Shown: positions 18,428-26,371 of the stretch, in pieces
Layout of the letters: each line of letters begins with the position of its first letter
How positions within the stretch are numbered: position 1 is the first letter of the stretch
NCBI RefSeq assembly: GCF_004854025.1
Contig: NZ_STGM01000002.1
Location: forward strand, 620,001-684,000
Length of the DNA: 64,000 nucleotides
From: Microbacterium hydrothermale
GTDB taxonomy: Bacteria > Actinomycetota > Actinomycetes > Actinomycetales > Microbacteriaceae
Direction: 5' to 3'
The notes under the pieces: model-generated
The model's database searches: none
Told to the model about the DNA's origin: nothing
What the model saw: the letters and a program-made list of their open reading frames with translations, nothing else
Program-made: the position numbers and the translations under genes

Positions 18428-20019
18428 ATCGTCTAGGCGGCGCTCGTGTGCAGAACTGCGGGCGGAATTGGTCACGTACTCATTCGGGCGCGCATTCCGG
18501 CTGATGAGTCTGCGGTTGGCGCGCGCCCTTGCCTTGGCCCGCCGTTGAGGACGTCCGTCGCAAGACCCAGAGCGGCCGCAGTTTTGCGTGAACGGCGTGT
18601 TCCCAATGCTGAGCAATTCCGACGCCTTCGTTCTCCCCCGCGGCCGCCGCATGACGGAGAAGTCTGCTGGCTTGGCGAGCTGGAAAGGATGCGCCGTTGC
18701 GATTGCCGGGCTAAGACCGACTGTTGAGGTCGCCGAAGGGGATGGGCGTGTGAACCCGCCTGCCTACACGCGCGATTCGCCCCGAATGCTTGAGTCGGTA
18801 CTGCCGTCGCCTCGGGTGGGACGTCTGAGTGAGTGAGTGCGGGGCCCGGGCGGGTTCGAAGTGGCAGTTGGATGCGGCGGTGAGAAGCACGGGCGAACCT
18901 GGGGGTTTTGGGCGCATCAGATGCCGACGAAGCGCACTTGCTCTAAGGGTGCTGCGGCAACCTAGGCGCTGGCGCCGGAGGGATAGGCACGTTCGTGACT
19001 CGAGGCGTCGTATCGGAGTTTCCGGACGGTGCATCTGGGTGAGCGACGCGCGCCGGGATCGATTGCGGTGAGGGATGGGGGTCGAGAGTGCAGGGGAACG
19101 GTCCCGTCCGCCCTCTCGCCTGCCGGTGGGTGTCGCGGCCTGTTACGAACACGTGTGGGCGATAACCGCTTGCGCGACGAGGGCGACCGTCCGCGCCTCC
19201 GACGGTGGGCGCTCGCTCGCCTCACCGCTGCTTCCGTGGGACGCCTCACGTCCTTCGATCGTGAGGCGCGCCGCACGTCTCACGACATCCTCAGGTCACA
19301 GTCGACCAGGGCAAGAGTGGTGGCTGCGACCGTGAGAAGGCAGGACGTCGTGGGTGGACTGCGGCGGGGACCCGCGGTGCCACCGCGCGCGGTAAGCACC
19401 CTGGTGCGCCGCACTCTCTCATCGACGCGTCCTCTCAGCGTCGGCGGAGCCACCCTTGCGGCTCGGCTGGCCGAGGGCTCGCGAAGACAGGCACGGGATC
19501 ATCGGATCTCGCGATTCTGCGATTCTGAGTCGGTGCCTGAATTGCCGTTCAGCGATGTCGCCGGGAATCATCGGCTCTTGCCAGCTCTATGGGATTCAGG
19601 TCTGTAACGAGCCGCCGCAGGAGCTTCCCAAGCACTTGCCTGAGCCCCCGCTCGCGTCGTGCAGAAGCAGTAGATCAGCCGATCTTGGATTACATCGCCT
19701 CCGGAGTCGCCCTCTGGGAGGGGTACAAACGTCCACATCCGCGTGAGAAGCTTCTCCCCGACTTCACGATGAGTGCCTGGCGGGGATTGGTCGATCCCCA
19801 TGGAACGAAGCACGAAGTGGTGCCGCATCAACGAGCGCACGGTAGCGGGCGCTGAAGCGCGTCTCGCAACCGATGCCGGCCGGCATCCTGTCCGCGTCCA
19901 CTCGTCAATATGCGACCGGTGGCGTCCGAACAAACGGGCGCTTCCGACGGGGACAAACGTTCTGAAGCGTCCCCGAGGGGTGCAGGAAACCACTTGCTTC
20001 TCTGCATGCTCGCGGAATC

Positions 20020-20035
20020 TGTTTCACGTGAAACA
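20020..20035. other. parS site 4
   Basis: Complete 16-bp parS palindrome TGTTTCACGTGAAACA, 450 bases before parA. Confidence 0.95.
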
Positions 20036-20485
20036 TCACTCGCGTGACACTCGTCCCTGCGGGGGGTGAGAGGCTGCCGGCGGCCGATGCACTTGGCTCG
20101 GCGATGGTGACAATTGCGGGCGCGCGGGGGACCCCGCGCGTCGAGCATGCCCGCACGCGGAGTCCTTCTCCGACGACGTCGCAGGACGGGGTGGATGGCG
20201 CCATCCGTGCCGAACGGGCCTGATGCTGCGTCATTCCACCCGTCCCGTCTGTGTGGGTTGGACGCGGGGATGTACCACGGAGGTCCTCAGTTCAACGTTC
20301 CCCGTCACGCGCACAGCGTCGGCGAAGGTCGGAGGTACTCGTGGGAGCGTGGTGTCGATCGCTCTATGGGTGACCAGACGCGTGCTTCAGCGAATGAGGG
20401 CGGATGTGAGACGGGTGGCATCTGTCGCGGACGACGTGGATGTCGGGGGGCGCGGGTAGACTGAGCAAGTTCGCGACGGAGAGGT

Positions 20486-21412
20486 GTGTTTCACGTGAAA
20501 CAGTCCGATGAGGCGTCCACGTCGTTCTCTCTTGACGACTCCCCCATCGCCCGCGAGATCGCTGATCTTTCCGCTCGGCGTCGAGCACTGGAGGCCGCGT
20601 CCGTCGAACTGTCGGGCCGCACCCGCATCTTCACGGTCTCGAATCAGAAGGGCGGCGTCGGAAAGACGACGACGGCTGTTAACATCGCTGCCGCCCTCGT
20701 GTCCGTCGGTGCGCGCGTGCTCGTGATCGACCTCGATCCCCAGGGCAATGCCTCGACGGCGCTGGGAGTCGCCCACAACGCGGAAACCCCCAGCATTTAC
20801 GACGTGCTCATCGATGAGTTCCCGCTGGCTGACATCGTGCAGACGAGCCCGGAGTCCCCGAACCTGCTGTGCGCCCCGAGCACGATCCACCTGGCGGGCG
20901 CGGAGATCGAACTCGTCTCCCAGGTCGCTCGCGAGCACCGTCTGCGCGGCGCCCTTCGCGACTATCTCGCGATCGAGGACAACCACCTCGACTTCGTCAT
21001 CATCGACTGCCCGCCGTCGCTGGGGCTTCTCACCATCAATGCGTTCACGGCCGCCGACGAGGTCATGATCCCCATCCAGTGCGAGTACTACGCGCTGGAA
21101 GGCCTGAGCCAACTGTTGGGGAGCGTGCAGATGATCCAGAAGCATCTGAATCCCACGCTGCACGTGTCCACCATCCTGCTCACGATGTACGACGGTCGTA
21201 CCCGCCTCGCTCAGCAGGTCGCGGAGGAAGTCCGATCTCACTTCACGAGCGAGGTGCTCGACACCGTCATCCCCCGCTCGGTCCGCGTCTCCGAAGCACC
21301 GAGCTTCGGACAGACCGTCATCGCGTACGATGGCCAGTCAGCGGGCGCCATCGCCTACCGCGAAGCCGCGGTCGAGATCGTCTCGCGAGACACCACGAAG
21401 AAGGGTTCCTGA
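20486..21412 (+). CDS. parA: Chromosome partitioning ATPase ParA
   Basis: A 308-residue ParA/Soj ATPase that works with ParB on parS to segregate replicated origins. The deviant Walker A is NQKGGVGKTTTAVNIAAAL, the A' region is VIDLDPQGNASTALG, and the Walker B region is FVIIDCPPSLGLLTINA. The start GTG at 20486 has GGAGAGG just upstream, and codons 1-6 lie inside parS site 5. The first 50 residues are a polar, less conserved extension. parB follows with the stop and start codons sharing one base (TGATG). Confidence 0.97.
   Translation: MFHVKQSDEASTSFSLDDSPIAREIADLSARRRALEAASVELSGRTRIFTVSNQKGGVGKTTTAVNIAAALVSVGARVLVIDLDPQGNASTALGVAHNAETPSIYDVLIDEFPLADIVQTSPESPNLLCAPSTIHLAGAEIELVSQVAREHRLRGALRDYLAIEDNHLDFVIIDCPPSLGLLTINAFTAADEVMIPIQCEYYALEGLSQLLGSVQMIQKHLNPTLHVSTILLTMYDGRTRLAQQVAEEVRSHFTSEVLDTVIPRSVRVSEAPSFGQTVIAYDGQSAGAIAYREAAVEIVSRDTTKKGS
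20487..20502. other. parS site 5, overlapping the parA start
   Basis: Complete parS TGTTTCACGTGAAACA beginning one base into the parA GTG start codon. The site therefore encodes the first residues of ParA (MFHVKQ). ParB bound here would cover the translation start region and could repress or couple parAB expression. Confidence 0.95.
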
Positions 21413-22377
21413 TGGCCAAGAGGACCGGACTGGGCCGCGGCATCGGCGCCCTCATCCCCACGGCGGAGCCCTCGGAGGCTCGCCCCGTCGACGTGTTCTT
21501 CCCCGAGGGGAACGCCGCTCCGAAGGACGACTCCCCCGTCGCCGCCGACACCACCGACGATTCCCTCGTCCGCGTTCCCGGCGCGCGCCTCGTGCACATC
21601 GATCCGAAGTCGATCGTTCCGAACCCTCGCCAGCCGCGCACGCACTTCGATCCGGACGACCTCGCGGAGCTCATCCATTCCGTGCGTGAGTTCGGGGTGC
21701 TGCAGCCGGTCGTGGTGCGCGACAAGGGCGACGGAACGTACGAGCTGATCATGGGCGAGCGCCGCACGCGCGCATCGCGTGAGGCCGGCCTCGAGACCAT
21801 CCCCGCCGTCGTCCGGGAGACGGAGGACGAGTACCTTCTGCGGGACGCCCTGCTCGAGAACCTGCACCGTTCGCAGCTGAACCCTCTCGAAGAGGCATCC
21901 GCGTACCAGCAGCTGCTCGAGGACTTCGGAATCACCCAGGAAGAGCTCGCGACGCGAATCGGTCGTTCGCGGCCTCAGATCAGCAACACCATCCGGCTAC
22001 TCAAGCTGCCGGTCCCCGTGCAGCAGCGTGTTGCGGCCGGCGTGCTGAGTGCCGGTCACGCCCGCGCAATCCTCTCGCTCGACGACGCGAAAGAGATGCA
22101 GAAGCTCGCCGACAAGATCGTGAACGAGGACCTCTCCGTTCGCGCGGCCGAAGCGGCAGCGAAGATGCCGGGTGTCGCCCCCGTTCGGCAGAAGCCCACC
22201 GCGGGCTCTCGTCGGTCCGGTCTCGATGACGTCGCGGAGCGTCTGGGCGATCGTCTCGACACCAAGGTCCGGGTTTCACTGAACGCCAAAAAAGGCCAGA
22301 TCAGCATCGATTTTGCGAGCATCCAAGACTTGAATCGCATCCTCGCCGCGCTCGGTGAGGACGGTTACACGGGCTGA
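21412..22377 (+). CDS. parB: Chromosome partitioning protein ParB
   Basis: A 321-residue ParB, the CTP-dependent clamp that loads at parS, spreads on DNA and recruits SMC. It opens with the ParA-interacting segment KRTGLGRGIGALIP. CTP-binding motifs are visible as the PRQPRTHFD region, LIMGERRTRASREAG and LLENLHRSQLNPLEEASAY. The parS-reading helix-turn-helix is TQEELATRIGRSRPQISNTI. The C-terminal dimerisation part begins near residue 270. The cognate sites are the five parS palindromes upstream. Confidence 0.97.
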   Translation: MAKRTGLGRGIGALIPTAEPSEARPVDVFFPEGNAAPKDDSPVAADTTDDSLVRVPGARLVHIDPKSIVPNPRQPRTHFDPDDLAELIHSVREFGVLQPVVVRDKGDGTYELIMGERRTRASREAGLETIPAVVRETEDEYLLRDALLENLHRSQLNPLEEASAYQQLLEDFGITQEELATRIGRSRPQISNTIRLLKLPVPVQQRVAAGVLSAGHARAILSLDDAKEMQKLADKIVNEDLSVRAAEAAAKMPGVAPVRQKPTAGSRRSGLDDVAERLGDRLDTKVRVSLNAKKGQISIDFASIQDLNRILAALGEDGYTG

Positions 22378-22446
22378 GGTCGACGGTCTCCTCGTCGTCA
22401 CGCGGGGAGCGAACGCCCGAGGGCGCCCGGTGTCGGTGGTGCGACG

Positions 22447-22452
22447 TACGCT
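22447..22452 (+). promoter_or_regulatory. -10 box (leaderless) of gene at 22459
   Basis: TACGCT ending 6 bases before the GTG start at 22459; no ribosome site is present. Confidence 0.5.
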
Positions 22453-22458
22453 GGAACG

Positions 22459-22806
22459 GTGACTGCGAACGAAGACCACCCGCGCCGTCGCGCCAGCCTC
22501 GAGCTTCTGCGCGCCGAGGCCTCCGATGAGCTGGCCGTGCTGATCCACGAGCGACTCCGCGGCGGTGAAGATCCGTGGGACTTCATGGAAGACCTCCCCA
22601 GCGTCGACGAGCTCGTCGTCCTCACTCTTCGTGCCGAGAACATCACGGAGAACGGGGGCGTCCGACCGACGAAGGCGCGCAACTACCGCGTCCTCCGGCA
22701 GATCGCCCTCGACTACCCGGCCCTCACGCGCGCTGTGTGGCGCATTCTGGGCGAAGACGAGCCGCACCGCCGCTGGGACGCGAGCGTCCGTCTCGACGCG
22801 TCCTGA
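22459..22806 (+). CDS. Small acidic protein, unknown function
   Basis: A 115-residue soluble protein that I do not recognise by name; similar small proteins follow parB in other actinobacteria. It is charged and predicted mostly helical: ASLELLRAEASDELAVLIHERLRGGEDPWDFMEDLPSVDELVVL is its central part in overlapping pieces, followed by RNYRVLRQIALDYPALTRAVWRILGE. No catalytic motif is seen. The start is GTG, probably leaderless. It lies 81 bases after parB and may be transcribed separately. Function unknown. Confidence 0.75.
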   Translation: MTANEDHPRRRASLELLRAEASDELAVLIHERLRGGEDPWDFMEDLPSVDELVVLTLRAENITENGGVRPTKARNYRVLRQIALDYPALTRAVWRILGEDEPHRRWDASVRLDAS

Positions 22807-23258
22807 GCGCCCCACACGGCGTCTGGGGCGGTGGAGGCTGCCGTGCCCTCTGTCGCACCCCACGACGCGCGAACGTCGTCGTGCGGCCGCTGCCGCGGGA
22901 GCTCGGTCCCTCGCAGAGCCTCAGCGCCTCGCGATCGATCCGTCGCTCGAGAGCTGTCTCGCGCGCCTGGCCGACGAGTCAGCCGCAGTGCCCGACCCGC
23001 GAGTGAGCCGCAGCTCCCCGGCGCCCGACACGCCGCAGGGCCGAAGCGCCCGCCTTCCGCTCCCCGCACCTCCCCCGCGCCGCCTGTCGCGTCCCCGGGA
23101 GGCGCAGCGCCGAGGGGGTGCCGAGGTCCAGCCCGCCGGACACCTCCCGCTCGGCCGTGCGGCGGAACCGGCCTCACCACACACGCCTCGACGCGGTGTC
23201 GGCGGACGGACGCGGCATCCTGGCCCTCCTGGGAGAGAGCCGGCGCCCCGGGAACGGC
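22807..23258. other. GC-rich spacer with no visible gene
   Basis: About 450 bases of very GC-rich sequence between the gene at 22459 and the trxA terminator. Frames on both strands are open, but their products are Arg/Pro/Ala-rich and show no domain. I see no promoter, RNA or repeat that I can support. Confidence 0.6.
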
Positions 23259-23290
23259 GAAAGCCCCGGCACGACGGTGCCGGGGCTTTC
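23259..23290. terminator. Terminator of trxBA operon
   Basis: Perfect 14-bp stem GAAAGCCCCGGCAC with its complement and a GACG loop, 15 bases past the trxA stop. The A/T-bearing ends let it work in both directions. Confidence 0.85.
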
Positions 23291-23305
23291 GAGGACGGAG
23301 AGGAC

Positions 23306-23629
23306 TCAGCCGATGAACGGAGCGAGGTCCTGCTCGAGCGCATACTTGGGCTTCGCGCCGATGATGGTCGTCTTGACCTCACCGCCCTGGAAGACCTTCA
23401 TCGCGGGGATCGAGGTGATCTGGTACTTCATCGCCAGATCGGGGTTCTCGTCGACGTTGAGCTTGAGGATGGTGATCTTGCCCGAGTTCTCGTTCTGGAT
23501 CTCGTCGAGGACGGGGGCGACCATGCGACACGGTCCACACCACTCGGCCCAGAAGTCCACGAGAACGGGTCCGTCGGCCTGCAGGACGTCCTGCTCGAAC
23601 GTCGCGGAGGTCGTCGCCTTGGCGGTCAT
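23306..23629 (-). CDS. trxA: Thioredoxin
   Basis: A 107-residue thioredoxin, the small dithiol reductant for ribonucleotide reductase, methionine sulfoxide reductases and other proteins. The active site is WCGPCR with Cys31 and Cys34, and the conserved cis-proline loop is TSIPAMKVF. It has no signal peptide, so it is cytoplasmic. It is downstream of trxB by 62 bases, on the same strand, so reductase and substrate are probably co-transcribed. The ribosome site AAGGAGAAATC precedes the ATG. Confidence 0.96.
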   Translation of the reverse strand: MTAKATTSATFEQDVLQADGPVLVDFWAEWCGPCRMVAPVLDEIQNENSGKITILKLNVDENPDLAMKYQITSIPAMKVFQGGEVKTTIIGAKPKYALEQDLAPFIG

Positions 23630-23691
23630 GTGATTTCTCCTTAGATAAGAGCGTCAGTAGTTGAAAACGCCGGTGACGGCGGATTTGTTCC

Positions 23692-24678
23692 TCAGACCAC
23701 GGCCGCGTCGGGAAGCCCCTCGATGGGGCTCTCGGCGACGGCGGGCTCGCCGGCCTCACCGCGCGCGGCGAGGAAGTGCTCCACGTCGAGGGCGGCGACG
23801 GTTCCGCTCCCGGCCGCGGTGATCGCCTGCCGGTAAGTGGGGTCGATCACGTCGCCGGCCGCGAAGACGCCCTCGACCGAGGTACGCGACGAACGTCCGT
23901 CGACCCAGATGGTGCCCTGGTCGGTCAGCTGGAGCTTGTCGTGCACGAGGTGCGTGCGGGGGTCGTTGCCGATCGCGACGAACAGACCGTCGAGCGGGAG
24001 CTCGCGCAGGGTGTCGTCGACCGTCGACCGCAGACGGACACCGTTCACGGCATCCTCTCCGAGGATCTCGTCGACGGCGCTGTTCCAGATGAACTCGATC
24101 TTGGGATTCGCGAACGCGCGCTCCTGCATGATCTTCGACGCGCGCAGCGTGTCTTTGCGGTGGATGATGTAGACCTTCGACGCGAACTTGGTGAGGAAGT
24201 TCGCCTCTTCCATGGCCGAGTCGCCACCGCCGACGACCGCGATCGTGCGGTCGCGGAAGAAGAAGCCGTCGCAGGTGGCGCACCACGAGACACCGCGGCC
24301 GGAGAGGCGGTCTTCACCCTCGAGGCCGAGCTTGCGGTAGGCCGAGCCGGTCGCGTAGATGACGGAGACGGCCTCCTCGACCTTGCCACTGCCGAGGGTG
24401 ACCTTCTTGACGGGACCGTCGAGCTCGAGCGACACGACGTCGTCGTAGAGCACCTGTGCACCGAAGCGCTCGGCCTGCGCCTGCATCTTCGCCATGAGGT
24501 CGGGGCCCTGGATGCCGTCGGGGAAGCCGGGGAAGTTCTCGACCTCGGTGGTGTTCATGAGGTCGCCGCCGGCCTCGACGGAGCTCGCGACGACGAGGGG
24601 CTCGAGGTTGGCTCGGGCCGCGTAAATGGCGGCCGTGTAGCCGGCCGGGCCGGATCCGATGATGATGACGTGACGCAC
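23692..24678 (-). CDS. trxB: Thioredoxin reductase
   Basis: A 328-residue NADPH-dependent flavoenzyme that reduces thioredoxin. The FAD-binding GSGPAGYTAAIYAARA is at the N-terminus, the redox site is CATCDG (Cys133 and Cys136), the NADPH-binding VVGGGDSAMEEA follows, and the second FAD motif GVFAAGDVIDPTYRQA is near the C-terminus. I placed the start at GTG 24678, directly before RHVIIIGSGPAG; the in-frame ATG at 24870 would add 64 residues of low complexity. trxA follows. Confidence 0.96.
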   Translation of the reverse strand: MRHVIIIGSGPAGYTAAIYAARANLEPLVVASSVEAGGDLMNTTEVENFPGFPDGIQGPDLMAKMQAQAERFGAQVLYDDVVSLELDGPVKKVTLGSGKVEEAVSVIYATGSAYRKLGLEGEDRLSGRGVSWCATCDGFFFRDRTIAVVGGGDSAMEEANFLTKFASKVYIIHRKDTLRASKIMQERAFANPKIEFIWNSAVDEILGEDAVNGVRLRSTVDDTLRELPLDGLFVAIGNDPRTHLVHDKLQLTDQGTIWVDGRSSRTSVEGVFAAGDVIDPTYRQAITAAGSGTVAALDVEHFLAARGEAGEPAVAESPIEGLPDAAVV

Positions 24679-24751
24679 GGTAGCGCGTTCCCTTCGTTGA
24701 TTCCGCCGGATGAAACCCATGCTAGCCCTGGGGTATTCCGGGGGCGGGGGG

Positions 24752-26371
24752 CTAGCGCTTGGGGAGGAACCGTCGGCCGAGCGCGATCGCGGGAGTGAGC
24801 TCGGGTGTGCGGAACAGAGCAAGGATGCCGATGTAGACGGCGAGGACGACGGCGCCGATGAGCCCGGCACCGAGCGCCCCGGTCAGGCGGTCCGCCGAGA
24901 GCCAGCCCTCCGGACCGCCGCAGAGCAGCACGACGGCCCACCCGGCCGCCCCGGCCGGGATGCCGACGAGCACGAAGCGGACCAGCGGGAGGAGCCACGA
25001 ACGGATGCCGATGCCCCCAAGCCGACGGTTCAGGATGGCCGTCGCGATCACGACCTGCACGATGCTCGAGATCGACTGTCCCAGCGCGACGGCGGCGGCG
25101 AGCTGCGTGACGGGAAGGAGCCCCGCCCCCAGTGCCCCGGCGGCGGCGAGGGCGGTGAGCACGACGAGGACGCCCTGTACGAGCGTGAAGAAGAACGGCG
25201 TGCGGGTGTCGTTGTAGGCGTAGAACGTGCGCTGGATGACGAACAGCACCGCGAGGGGCAGGAGGCACGCGAGGAAGCACAGCAGCACCGGCGCGGCGGC
25301 GACCGCCTCGGACGCGTCGTTCGTGAAGATGCGGGACGCCGGAACGGCCGCGGCGACCAGAGCCGCGGTGGCGGCGACGATGAACAGGCCCAGGACGCGG
25401 ATGCTGCGGATGATGTCGTCGCGCACCCGATCGTCTCGACCGGCCGTCGCATGCTCGCTCAACTGCGTGAAGTACGGGGTTCCGATCGAGAGCACGATGA
25501 GCGAATACGGGAGCATGAAGACGAGCCAGGCGTTCTGCGAGGCGAGCACGGCGGGGCCGTTCCCGGTCGCTTCGAAGAGCACGCGGCTCTGCACGATGCC
25601 CGCCAGCTGGCCGACGATGACCATGAGGAAGGTCCATCCGGCGAGGCGACCGATGTGACGCAGTCCCACACCCCGCCACTGGAAGTCGGGACGTACCCGC
25701 AATCCTGCTCGGCGCCAGAAGACGAGCAGGACGACGGTCTGCAGCACGATCCCGCCCGTGGCGACTCCGCCGAGCAGCGCGATCATGCCGGGGGTCCACT
25801 GCGCGACCGCGGTGTTGGGCCCGCCGAAGATGAGCAGGAAGACGCCGAAGCCGACGAGGGAGACGACGTTGTTGACGATCGGCGCCCAGGTGTAAGGCCC
25901 GAAGACCTTCCGCGCGTTGAGGATCTCACCGAGCAGGGCGTACAGACCGTAGAAGAAGATCTGCGGAAGACACCAGTACGCGAACGCGGTGGCGAGGGCG
26001 ATCTGATCGGGTGCGGTCGTCGCGGGCGTGTACAGCGACACGATCCAGGGTGCGGCGATCATCGCCACGGCCGTGGTGGCCAGCAGGATGACCGTGCCGA
26101 GCGTGAAGAGCTTGGAGATGAAGGCCCGGCCCCCGTCCGCGTGCGTCGCGGCCTTGACGATCTGCGGGACGATGACGGCCGTCAGCACGCCGGTCGAGAT
26201 GAGGGCGTAGATGTTGTTGGGCAGCGAGTTGGCGAGGCCGAACGCGTCGCCCGCGTAGCTCTGCACCGACCCGACGATGGCCACCAGGACCACCTGTCGC
26301 AGCAGACCGCTGACGCGCGACACGATCGTGCCGGCCCCGATGAGCACACTCGCCCGTCCGATACTGCTCAC
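24752..26371 (-). CDS. murJ: Lipid II flippase MurJ (MviN-like)
   Basis: A 539-residue polytopic membrane protein of the MOP superfamily that flips lipid II across the membrane for peptidoglycan synthesis. The family N-terminus is clear (GTIVSRVSGLLRQVVLVAIV, then LANSLPNNIYALISTGVLTAV). About 14 hydrophobic segments are spread over the whole length. The start GTG at 26371 overlaps the stop of the upstream DUF6049-like gene by 4 bases. A mycobacterial-type kinase or pseudokinase extension is absent. Confidence 0.93.
   Translation of the reverse strand: MSSIGRASVLIGAGTIVSRVSGLLRQVVLVAIVGSVQSYAGDAFGLANSLPNNIYALISTGVLTAVIVPQIVKAATHADGGRAFISKLFTLGTVILLATTAVAMIAAPWIVSLYTPATTAPDQIALATAFAYWCLPQIFFYGLYALLGEILNARKVFGPYTWAPIVNNVVSLVGFGVFLLIFGGPNTAVAQWTPGMIALLGGVATGGIVLQTVVLLVFWRRAGLRVRPDFQWRGVGLRHIGRLAGWTFLMVIVGQLAGIVQSRVLFEATGNGPAVLASQNAWLVFMLPYSLIVLSIGTPYFTQLSEHATAGRDDRVRDDIIRSIRVLGLFIVAATAALVAAAVPASRIFTNDASEAVAAAPVLLCFLACLLPLAVLFVIQRTFYAYNDTRTPFFFTLVQGVLVVLTALAAAGALGAGLLPVTQLAAAVALGQSISSIVQVVIATAILNRRLGGIGIRSWLLPLVRFVLVGIPAGAAGWAVVLLCGGPEGWLSADRLTGALGAGLIGAVVLAVYIGILALFRTPELTPAIALGRRFLPKR

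Larger units (their letters stand above)
15929..20485. other. 4.5-kb gene-free spacer with parS sites (candidate centromere)
   Basis: No convincing protein-coding gene in 4,557 bases. Open frames exist on both strands, but their translations are rich in Arg, Ser, Ala and Pro without domains, and several run straight through the parS palindromes. The spacer lies between rsmG and parA, genes usually close together. It contains four perfect parS cores (16851, 18105, 18414, 20021), with a fifth at the start of parA. A strong hairpin is at 17477-17510. No tRNA, rRNA, tmRNA, SRP RNA or RNase P RNA signature was seen. The simplest reading is a non-coding centromere region; decayed genes or unrecognised small RNAs cannot be excluded. 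Confidence 0.75.

Noticed and set aside
18838-18875. GGTTCGAA, resembling a tRNA T-loop
   Set aside because: The flanking bases do not form a T-stem, and no acceptor or anticodon arm can be drawn.
15929-20485. Possible CRISPR array, prophage or insertion sequence in the spacer
   Set aside because: No regularly spaced repeats, transposase or phage-type gene was seen; the only repeated element is parS.
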